From the NCBI RefSeq assembly GCF_000376945.1, contig NZ_AQXU01000021.1, positions 1 to 64,000 of the forward strand: a stretch of 64,000 bases of DNA, read 5' to 3'. Below are positions 27,392 through 34,423 of the stretch, piece by piece (within the stretch, counting starts at the first letter, position 1; each line of letters opens with the position of its first letter). The notes under the pieces were generated by a model. The model had not been told where the DNA came from and did not search any database. It saw only the letters and a program-made list of their open reading frames with translations. The stretch is from Leeia oryzae DSM 17879 (lineage in GTDB: Bacteria; Pseudomonadota; Gammaproteobacteria; Burkholderiales; Leeiaceae). The position numbers and the translations under genes were made by a program.

Positions 27392-28127
27392 AGAAAATCT
27401 CCTTTCAGGAACTCCCCCGATTGTGCAGGCGCGGCACCTCGCAAAGCAAGTGGCATTTCACGGTCAGTTGCTGCATATCCTCAACGACATTTCGTTTGAA
27501 TGCCAATCCGGCGAAACACTCGCCATTCTGGGCAAATCCGGCAGCGGCAAATCAACCTTGCTGGGACTGCTGGCCGGGCTGGACAACCCAAGCCAGGGCG
27601 AGGTGATGCTGCTGGGGCAATCCATCAATGCGCTGGGGGAAGATGCCCGCGCTCGCTTGCGGGCGGGTCGGGTGGGGTTTGTGTTCCAGAATTTTCAGTT
27701 GCTGGACATGCTGACCGCGCTCGAGAACGTGATGCTGCCGCTTGGCCTGCAACAGCATAAAGCGGCCGAGGCCGTTGCCACGGAGTGGTTGCAAAAGGTA
27801 GGACTGGGCGACCGGCTGCACCAGCTGCCCGCCAGCCTGTCTGGCGGCGAACAGCAGCGCGTGGCCTTGGCCCGGGCGTTTGTCACCCGCCCGGAAATCC
27901 TGTTTGCCGATGAACCCACCGGCAACCTGGACAGCGAAACCGGTGACACCATCATCCGGCTCTTGTTTGAACTACAGAAAGAACACCATACCACGCTGGT
28001 GATCGTGACCCATGACGACCAGCTGGCCAGCCAATGCCAGCGGCAGATCCGGCTGGAGAAAGGCCGGCTGGTCAGCCAGCCGTCACCTCAGGCAGATACG
28101 CTGTCCGATACCGCAACGCTTGCGTGA
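27381..28127 (+). CDS. ABC transporter ATP-binding protein, YbbA type
   Basis: A 248-residue ABC ATPase with Walker A GKSGSGKST, Q-loop FVFQNFQLLDMLTALENVMLPL, signature LSGGEQQRVALARA, Walker B ILFADEPTGNLD and the switch His (VTHDD). It belongs to the LolD/MacB-like group, and its divergent pairing with tesA points to YbbA. In E. coli ybbA is followed by the permease gene ybbP; here dusA converges directly and overlaps by 40 bases, so the permease is missing at this locus and must be encoded elsewhere if the system works. Confidence 0.92.
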   Translation: MTRTENLLSGTPPIVQARHLAKQVAFHGQLLHILNDISFECQSGETLAILGKSGSGKSTLLGLLAGLDNPSQGEVMLLGQSINALGEDARARLRAGRVGFVFQNFQLLDMLTALENVMLPLGLQQHKAAEAVATEWLQKVGLGDRLHQLPASLSGGEQQRVALARAFVTRPEILFADEPTGNLDSETGDTIIRLLFELQKEHHTTLVIVTHDDQLASQCQRQIRLEKGRLVSQPSPQADTLSDTATLA

Positions 28128-29119
28128 TCTGCACGCTGGCTGGCGCGCTGGTGTAAATCCTCGATGGCCTTGAACAGCAATTGCGGGTCATTCGGCTTGA
28201 GCAGGGTCGCGTCAGACAGCATCCGCCGCCAGTGGCGGGCACCCGGCAAGCCCTGATACAAACCCAGAATATGGCGGGCAATGTGTTTGAGCGGCACGCC
28301 ACTGGCCACTTCGCTTTCCACAAAGCCCATGATGGCATGGATGATCGCTTCCCGCGACGGCACCGGATGGTCATCGCCGTAGATCAGCCGGTCTACCTCT
28401 GCCAGACAATACGGATTGTGATAGGCCTCGCGCCCGATCATGACCCCGTCCACATGCTGCAAATGCGCCTGCGCCTGTTCTAGCGAAGTAATCCCGCCGT
28501 TGATATGGATTTCCAGCTCCGGGAATTCCTGCTTCAGCTGGTACACATAGTGGTACTTGAGCGGCGGAATCTCGCGGTTCTGCTTGGGAGACAAGCCTTT
28601 GAGGATGGCATTGCGCGCATGCACAATGAACACCCGCGTGTCGCTGTGGCGGGCCACGGTTTCGACAAACTGGCGCAGATAATCGTAAGACTCGACATCA
28701 TCAATGCCGATACGGTGCTTGATGGTGACCGGAATGGATACCTGGTCCTGCATGGCTTTCATGCAGTCGGCCACGTGCAGTGGCTCAGCCATCAGGCACG
28801 CGCCAAACGAGCCGGACTGCACCCGCTCACTCGGGCAACCCACGTTCAGGTTGACCTCGTCGTAGCCCCATTCTTCGGCAATGCGGGCGCAACTGGCCAA
28901 AGCGGCAGGTTCGCTCCCGCCCAGCTGAATCGCCAGCGGATGCTCGCAGGCATCAAACTTCAGAAACCGTTCACGTTGCCCGTGCAAAATCGCCCCGGTA
29001 TTGACCATCTCGGTATACAGCCAGGTGTGGCGGGTAATCTGACGGGCAAAATACCGATAAAACCGGTCGGTCCAGTCCAGCATGGGCGCGATGGAGATTT
29101 TACGGGGCGGCAAAGACAT
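28088..29119 (-). CDS. dusA: tRNA-dihydrouridine(20/20a) synthase
   Basis: DusA reduces U20 and U20a in the tRNA D-loop with FMN and NADPH. The 343-residue form from the ATG at 29119 begins SLPPRKISIAPMLDWTDRFYRYFAR, the family start, and carries the catalytic Cys95 in LNVGCPSERVQSGSFGACLM, then TIKHRIGIDD and INGGITS. In-frame ATGs at 29146 and 29164 exist, and none has a strong ribosome site. Its 3' end overlaps the convergent ABC ATPase gene by 40 bases. Confidence 0.95.
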   Translation of the reverse strand: MSLPPRKISIAPMLDWTDRFYRYFARQITRHTWLYTEMVNTGAILHGQRERFLKFDACEHPLAIQLGGSEPAALASCARIAEEWGYDEVNLNVGCPSERVQSGSFGACLMAEPLHVADCMKAMQDQVSIPVTIKHRIGIDDVESYDYLRQFVETVARHSDTRVFIVHARNAILKGLSPKQNREIPPLKYHYVYQLKQEFPELEIHINGGITSLEQAQAHLQHVDGVMIGREAYHNPYCLAEVDRLIYGDDHPVPSREAIIHAIMGFVESEVASGVPLKHIARHILGLYQGLPGARHWRRMLSDATLLKPNDPQLLFKAIEDLHQRASQRADHASVAVSDSVSA

Positions 29120-29295
29120 ACAAACTCGTTTCTGGCAGGTGTTCATGTTCAATCCGGCCAACACATCGGATGAACAAAATTTAATCAGATATTGTACCTG
29201 AAACCGGCGTTTTCCGCTAAAAAGCCCGCCTTTCCACCCCTGCCCGCCGCAACGGGTTTAGCGTAAAATGCAAAGATTACACAGGACACCCGCTC

Positions 29296-29523
29296 ATGAC
29301 ACCCGATCTGGAAATCGACCTGAAAGGTCTGAACTGCCCGCTCCCCATTCTGCGCACCAAAAAGGCACTGGCCGCCATGGAAAGCGGCAAACTGCTGCTC
29401 GTCTGGGCCACCGACCCCGGCACCCCGACCGACTTCGCCCAGTTCTGCCAGCAAACCGGTCACCAGTTGCTGGAAAACACCCAGGTAGACGGCCAGTTCC
29501 GTTTCCTGATCAAACGGAAGTAA
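29296..29523 (+). CDS. TusA-family sulfurtransferase
   Basis: A 75-residue protein with the TusA/SirA/YeeD signature: Cys14 in LKGLNCPLPILRTKKALAAM is the persulfide-carrying residue of the CPxP motif. Family members relay sulfur for tRNA thiolation, molybdenum cofactor or sulfur oxidation. No tusBCDE genes are nearby, so it cannot be said which pathway it serves. It stands alone between dusA and the convergent SDR gene. Confidence 0.9.
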   Translation: MTPDLEIDLKGLNCPLPILRTKKALAAMESGKLLLVWATDPGTPTDFAQFCQQTGHQLLENTQVDGQFRFLIKRK

Positions 29524-29535
29524 ACCAGCCCCTCC

Positions 29536-30492
29536 TCACGCCCGGTCTGCCTTGGCGGGCAAGGCGCTGGCGACATCCGGATACCGCAGCCGCACCCTAA
29601 GCTCCTGCTTGAGCCGGGTATTGATCAGCCGGCGGGATTCATTCAGAAACGACATCATGGACGGGCTCAATACCTGGCGGGCTTCTTCACGGCTGACCCG
29701 TGCAGGCGCAGGCAAGCCCAGATAACCCGCCACCTGTTCGAAGTAATCGCCCATGGTCTGCTGGCTGTCATCCACGGCATGGTAAACGCGCTGTGGCCGC
29801 CCCCGGAACAACGCCAACCCCACAATGCTGGCCAGGTCATCGGCATGGATATGGTTGGTATAGCTGTCTTCTTCCGCCTTCAAGGCCGGCAAGCCCGCGC
29901 GGATTCTTGCATCTGGCAACCGGTCTGCCGCATAGATGCCTGGAACCCGCAAGATAGAGAGCCGGTGCAACGGGTGTATTCCCCATTGACGTAGTCGCCC
30001 CTCGGCAGAAACACGACGCTTCGCCCGCGCTGTTCCCGGCCTGACCGGGCGATACTCGGCCACCACTTCCCCAAGACAGTTTCCATAGACACCGCTGGTA
30101 CTGATATACGTCAGATGCTGTGGTAAAATATTGAATTTGCTCGACGTTGCACGTCCGTACAATGGCGGTTTGCGTGCAGATCGACGGAGTCTGGCAATCA
30201 AATGTGCCGTCCGCAGGTCGTCTTCCCCTTCGTTGGCGGGAGGCGCCAGATGCAGGATATAGCGATATCCCTGCAAACTGCGTGACGAGACACGGATATC
30301 GTCCAGATCCCCGGGGAGTGGCGTCGCCCCCAGGGTACGCCAGGCGGCAAAAGCCGCCGGATTGCGCAGCAGCACATGCACCGTGAAGCGTTCACGCAAC
30401 CAGGGCATGGCCCGTTTGGCAATATCCCCGGCCCCGACGATGAGCAAAACAGGTTTCTTGAATTTTTTGGTGTGGTACATCACCCGCCGCAT
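29536..30492 (-). CDS. NAD(P)-dependent epimerase/dehydratase (extended SDR)
   Basis: A 318-residue protein of the extended short-chain dehydrogenase fold, resembling the YeeZ group. The Rossmann motif LLIVGAGDIAKRAMPWL is at about residues 15-30, HLAPPANEGEDD near 80, and the active-site-like YISTSGVYGN near 127. The substrate is unknown. Starts at 30492 and 30480 are both possible and neither has a strong ribosome site. It is divergent from the ferredoxin-reductase gene 28 bases away, so the two promoters overlap. Confidence 0.85.
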   Translation of the reverse strand: MRRVMYHTKKFKKPVLLIVGAGDIAKRAMPWLRERFTVHVLLRNPAAFAAWRTLGATPLPGDLDDIRVSSRSLQGYRYILHLAPPANEGEDDLRTAHLIARLRRSARKPPLYGRATSSKFNILPQHLTYISTSGVYGNCLGEVVAEYRPVRPGTARAKRRVSAEGRLRQWGIHPLHRLSILRVPGIYAADRLPDARIRAGLPALKAEEDSYTNHIHADDLASIVGLALFRGRPQRVYHAVDDSQQTMGDYFEQVAGYLGLPAPARVSREEARQVLSPSMMSFLNESRRLINTRLKQELRVRLRYPDVASALPAKADRA

Positions 30493-30520
30493 CCAGTGAA
30501 AAGTTTGAAAAAGGAATGGT

Positions 30521-31552
30521 ATGTCCTGCCAGGTAACACTGACCCCGAGTGGTCATCAGTTTAACGCAAAAGAAGGCGAAACTCTGCTGGAATCCGCAAT
30601 GCGCGCCGGCCTGAGCCTGCCTTACGGCTGCCGTAACGGCGCATGCGGTGCCTGCAAGGGGACCGTCGTCAGTGGCCAGGTACGCCATGGCGACCATCAG
30701 CCTTCTGCACTGACCGACGAAGAACAAGCCGCCGGCAAGGCGCTGTTCTGCTGCGCGTATCCGGAAACCGATGTCACCCTGGAAGTGCGTGAAGTCCTGA
30801 GCGGCAAAGACATTCCGGTCAAGACCCTGCCATGCCGGGTACAGAAAATCGAAAAGCCGGCCGACGATGTCGCGGTGCTGTTCCTGAAACTGCCCGCCAC
30901 CGAGCGTTTGCAGTTCATGGCTGGCCAGTACATCGACGTGCTGATGAAAGACGGCAAGCGCAGAAGTTTTTCGCTGGCCAATGCCCCCCATGATGACGAG
31001 TTCCTGCAACTGCACGTTCGCCATGTGGCGGGCGGTTCTTTCTCTGACTATGTTTTCAGCAGCATGAAAGAACGCGAGATTCTGCGTTTTAACGGCCCGT
31101 TGGGCACGTTCTACCTGCGTGAAGACTCCACCAAACCGATCATCTTCATCGCCAGCGGCACCGGTTTTGCCCCGATCAAGGGGATTGTTGAGCACGCGCT
31201 GCACGAAGGCTGCGACCGCCAGATGGTCTTCTACTGGGGTGCGCGTCAACCAAAAGACTTGTACATGTTTGACCTGGCCCTGAAATGGCAGGCCGAAAAT
31301 CCGAACCTGACCTTTATCCCGGTCGTGTCGGATGCCACGCCAGAGGACAACTGGCAAGGCCGTACCGGTTTTGTTCACGAAGCCGTGCTGGAAGACTTTA
31401 AAGACCTGTCCGGCTACCAGGTATATGCCTGCGGTGCGCCGGTCGTGGTCGAAGCCGCACATACCAGCTTCACCAAAACCCGTAACCTGCCGGAAGACGA
31501 GTTTTTCTCGGATGCGTTCTTCTTGGCCAAAGACCTGAAACCTAAAGCGTAA
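30521..31552 (+). CDS. 2Fe-2S ferredoxin-NAD(P)H reductase (CDP-6-deoxy-delta-3,4-glucoseen reductase-like)
   Basis: A 343-residue flavo-iron-sulfur reductase. The N-terminal plant-type ferredoxin domain has Cys37, Cys42 and Cys45 (GCRNGACGACKG) plus a fourth cysteine near 77. An FAD domain follows (KRRSFSLANAPHDDE), then an NAD(P) domain (FIASGTGFAPIKGIVEHAL and YACGAPVVVEAA). Betaproteobacterial genomes often carry this gene under the AscD-like name although no deoxysugar pathway is present. Its electron acceptor here is unknown; no oxygenase component is adjacent. Confidence 0.9.
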   Translation: MSCQVTLTPSGHQFNAKEGETLLESAMRAGLSLPYGCRNGACGACKGTVVSGQVRHGDHQPSALTDEEQAAGKALFCCAYPETDVTLEVREVLSGKDIPVKTLPCRVQKIEKPADDVAVLFLKLPATERLQFMAGQYIDVLMKDGKRRSFSLANAPHDDEFLQLHVRHVAGGSFSDYVFSSMKEREILRFNGPLGTFYLREDSTKPIIFIASGTGFAPIKGIVEHALHEGCDRQMVFYWGARQPKDLYMFDLALKWQAENPNLTFIPVVSDATPEDNWQGRTGFVHEAVLEDFKDLSGYQVYACGAPVVVEAAHTSFTKTRNLPEDEFFSDAFFLAKDLKPKA

Positions 31553-31566
31553 TTCCTCCGCTTGTC

Positions 31567-31598
31567 CGGGTCAGTCGGCCATCTGTCAGACTGACCCG
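31567..31598. terminator. inverted repeat after the reductase gene, possible terminator
   Basis: CGGGTCAGTC (31567-31576) and GACTGACCCG (31589-31598) form a perfect 10-bp stem with a 12-base loop, 14 bases after the reductase stop codon. No T-run follows, so termination activity is uncertain. Confidence 0.45.
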
Positions 31599-31827
31599 CC
31601 CTCCCCCTCGTTTGATCTGCCTTTTCTGTTTCTCTGGGCGCACCATCCGCTCATCTGCTTGTCTAACCGGCATGCACACGGGTTTCTGACGTATTTTGAC
31701 TATTTTTTGCTGTCGTGCAAAAAAACCCTTTCCAAAATACAAAAAAACAGCGATATTGAAATTGTAGGTATTGCCCTGATTTCCTGAGTAGTCACACTTA
31801 ACGTAGTCCCTGCACAGGAGGTGTATC

Positions 31828-32100
31828 ATGAGAAACCCTAATACCGATATCCTCGACGTACTGGAACGCTCAGACATGATCCAGTTCAACGGCGAATACG
31901 CCCGGCCAGAGTACCTGTTTGTGCCGGAAGAAGATGCACCATCGCACCCTGACGACGTGGTCCTTGAGCTGTCCATGGAAAGCGCAGAAGAAGATTTCAC
32001 CCTGGCCGAACTGGAAAATGCCAAACCTTTGGGTGAAGGTGCCTACTTGCTGGAAAATCGCGGCCTGCTCCGCTGCCTGTCTTCTTTCATCCTGCACTGA
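31828..32100 (+). CDS. hypothetical acidic protein, 90 residues
   Basis: A strong ribosome site (AGGAGG 7 bases before the ATG) and an isolated position with its own flanking space argue that this is a real gene. The protein is strongly acidic in its middle (PEEDAPSHPDDVVLELSMESAEEDFTLAELENA) and ends with a short hydrophobic segment, LLRCLSSFILH. No signal peptide or membrane span is obvious and no family is recognised. The 275 bases upstream hold only the inverted repeat after the reductase gene and AT-rich sequence. Confidence 0.7.
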   Translation: MRNPNTDILDVLERSDMIQFNGEYARPEYLFVPEEDAPSHPDDVVLELSMESAEEDFTLAELENAKPLGEGAYLLENRGLLRCLSSFILH

Positions 32101-32211
32101 TACCTGATTTTATGGTTGTACCTCATCAAATGGCTGGCACCTGCCGGCCATTTTCATTTGTTTCAGATCATTCGGTTTGCCAAACCCAAGTGTAAATAAT
32201 GATGTAAGTGC

Positions 32212-32240
32212 TTGACTTGCAAAGGTCAAACTTCTACATT
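32212..32240 (+). promoter_or_regulatory. promoter of the tetR-tolC unit
   Basis: TTGACT (32212-32217), a 17-base spacer and TACATT (32235-32240) form a plausible sigma70 promoter reading into the TetR gene. The operator palindrome begins 6 bases after the -10 box. Confidence 0.65.
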
Positions 32241-32245
32241 TCAAG

Positions 32246-32267
32246 TTAATAAACAATTGTTCATTAA
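32246..32267 (+). promoter_or_regulatory. TetR-type operator palindrome
   Basis: A 22-base inverted repeat with a single mismatched pair, centred on AACAATTGTT (32252-32261), lies over the expected transcription start and 14 bases before the TetR start codon. It is the likely autoregulatory binding site of that repressor. Confidence 0.75.
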
Positions 32268-32281
32268 CTATTGACCCCACA

Positions 32282-32941
32282 ATGCTGACAGAAGCACCCC
32301 GACAGACCCGCCGCAAGGAAGCACGCCCGTCCGAGATACTGGATGCGGCCCTGCTATTGTTTGGCGAAAAGGGCTATGCCGCCGCCAGCATGGAAGATAT
32401 TGCCCGGCAGGCAGGGGTGACCAAAGGCACGCCCTACAGGTACTTCCGCAACAAGGAAGACCTGTTCAAGGAACTGGTCAAAACGTCGATTAGCCCCACC
32501 GTCGCGGCCCTGACGCAATACATGGAAGATGCAAATGCCTTGCCGGTCGCGGTGCAGCTAAAAGCCATCGTGGACTACTGGCAGGTACACATTCTGGCGA
32601 CCTCGCGTTCCATCATCCTCAAACTGATGGTGGCAGAAGCCGGCAACTTTCCGGAGGTAGCCCGTTACTACCAGACCGAGGTACTGGGCAAGATGACGGG
32701 TCAGCTGGCAGGGCTGGTCCAGCTGGGTATCGACCGCAAGGAGTTCCGCCCTGTTGATATTCACATGGTGACGCATAGCCTGATTGCCCCCATGGTCTAT
32801 GCCGTCATCCAGAAACATTGTTTTCATTGCGAGCCGCACGGGCAACTGGGCGACTGGCTGACCCATGCCATTGATTTGATCATCACTGGATTGCAAGCGT
32901 CACCAAAGACCGCTGCGCCAGAACATACCGGATATTGTTAA
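32282..32941 (+). CDS. TetR/AcrR-family transcriptional regulator
   Basis: A 219-residue regulator with an N-terminal helix-turn-helix (RPSEILDAALLLFGEKGYAAASMEDIARQAGVTKGTPYRYFRNKEDLF) and a C-terminal ligand-binding domain. The N-terminal RRKEARPSEI tract is typical of AcrR-type regulators next to efflux genes. The tolC-type gene starts 11 bases after its stop, so the two are co-transcribed and probably both repressed by it. The inducer is unknown. Confidence 0.9.
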   Translation: MLTEAPRQTRRKEARPSEILDAALLLFGEKGYAAASMEDIARQAGVTKGTPYRYFRNKEDLFKELVKTSISPTVAALTQYMEDANALPVAVQLKAIVDYWQVHILATSRSIILKLMVAEAGNFPEVARYYQTEVLGKMTGQLAGLVQLGIDRKEFRPVDIHMVTHSLIAPMVYAVIQKHCFHCEPHGQLGDWLTHAIDLIITGLQASPKTAAPEHTGYC

Positions 32942-32952
32942 AGGAAACGTTC

Positions 32953-34266
32953 ATGCTGAACCACCGCATTACCCTGATTGCTGCCAGCCTGATCCTGGCT
33001 GGAACCACAATAGCGCATGCTTCCGACCTGATGGAGGTGTATCAGGCCGCCAGACAGCAGGACCCGACCTATGCTTCTGCCAAGGCGACTTATGAGGCCA
33101 ATCTGGAAAAATACCCCCAGGCCAAGTCGGTACTGTTGCCACAGGTATCCCTGGCGGCCAATACCACCTGGAACCAGGTCAACAGCGACCCGTTCAGCGG
33201 TAGCAGCAGCACCAGCCGTTACAACAGCAACGGCATTGGCGTGACTGCCAAGCAAAGCCTGTACAACGGTGAAAATGACGCCACGGTTGCCCAGGGCCGG
33301 TTAACCGCCGATCTGGCCGAAGTCCAGCTCAAAGCCGCCAAGCAAGAGCTGATCCTGCGTACGGCCCAGGCTTACTTTGATGCCCTGACCGCGCAAGACA
33401 ACGTGTTTTACATTCAGCAACAGAAACGGGCCATCAGCCAGCAATTGGCCCAGGCAAAGAAGAGTTTTGAAGTCGGCACGGCCACCATTACCGATACCAA
33501 TGAGGCACAGGCCCGTTACGACCAGACCACCGCACAGGAAATCGCCGCCCAAAATGACTTGAACGTCAAGCTGGAAACCCTGCGTCAATTGACGGGCGGC
33601 CCGCTCACCCCGCTGGCCACCCTCAAAAATACCGCCGCCCTGCAATTGAATGGTGCCAACGATGCCTGGCAGCAACAGGCGCAGGACAGCAGCCTGGACA
33701 TTCAGGCCAAGCAGATTCTGAAATCCATTTCGGCAGAAGACATCCGCAAGAACAAGGCGGCCAATTACCCGACCGTGGATCTGGTAGCTAACGTGGGTAA
33801 AAATACCACCCACGGCTCATCCCAGCCGGGCGAATCCCGCTACAACAATATCGGCATCCAGCTGACCATTCCGCTGTATACCGGGGGAGGCCTGAGTTCG
33901 AAATCGCGCGAATCCGTGTCCAGAGACGAAGCCGCACGGCAGGATGTGGAAACCGCCCGCCGCAACGCCATACTGGGCGCCAACTCGGCATACCTGGGTG
34001 TTTCTAGCGGTGCGGCACAGGTCAAGGCCCTGGAGCAGGCACTGGTATCCGCCGACAGCGTGCTGAAATCGACACAACTGGGGCAGGAGGTCGGCGTCAG
34101 GACCAATCTGGACGTACTGAATGCCCAGCAGAGCTATTACTCGGCCCAGAAGGATCTGTCTGCCGCTCGTTACGCCTATCTGCTCAGCTACCTGAAACTC
34201 AAGGCCGTCGCAGGCAAGCTGGACGAGACCGACCTGCAGGAGATCAACCAGCGTCTGGGGCAATGA
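32953..34266 (+). CDS. tolC: TolC-family outer membrane channel protein
   Basis: A 437-residue TolC-type protein with a signal peptide (LIAASLILAGTTIAHA, cleaved near residue 23) and the duplicated helical repeat: SDLMEVYQAARQQDPTYASAKA opens the first half and QLTIPLYTGGGLSSKSRES lies in the second. It forms trimers across the outer membrane for efflux pumps and type I secretion. The ATG at 32953 has AAGGA 7 bases upstream, preferred to 32935, which overlaps the TetR gene. No adaptor or pump gene is at this locus, so it probably serves several systems, possibly including the RND pump at 18820-23120. Confidence 0.92.
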   Translation: MLNHRITLIAASLILAGTTIAHASDLMEVYQAARQQDPTYASAKATYEANLEKYPQAKSVLLPQVSLAANTTWNQVNSDPFSGSSSTSRYNSNGIGVTAKQSLYNGENDATVAQGRLTADLAEVQLKAAKQELILRTAQAYFDALTAQDNVFYIQQQKRAISQQLAQAKKSFEVGTATITDTNEAQARYDQTTAQEIAAQNDLNVKLETLRQLTGGPLTPLATLKNTAALQLNGANDAWQQQAQDSSLDIQAKQILKSISAEDIRKNKAANYPTVDLVANVGKNTTHGSSQPGESRYNNIGIQLTIPLYTGGGLSSKSRESVSRDEAARQDVETARRNAILGANSAYLGVSSGAAQVKALEQALVSADSVLKSTQLGQEVGVRTNLDVLNAQQSYYSAQKDLSAARYAYLLSYLKLKAVAGKLDETDLQEINQRLGQ

Positions 34267-34423
34267 CAGCAGCGGTTTCAGTGCGGTTTATTGCAATCGC
34301 ATAAGAAACCCCTTTCTGCAAATGGATGTTATGGTGCAGAATAGTATGGAAATGGCTTAGAATTGGCTAAACGCCTTATTCCGGGCCACATACTGATTCA
34401 CCCTTATTGAGGATGCACCTCAC

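Noticed and set aside
30392-31462. A 356-codon open frame on the minus strand
   Set aside because: Antisense to the ferredoxin reductase gene, which has clear motifs.
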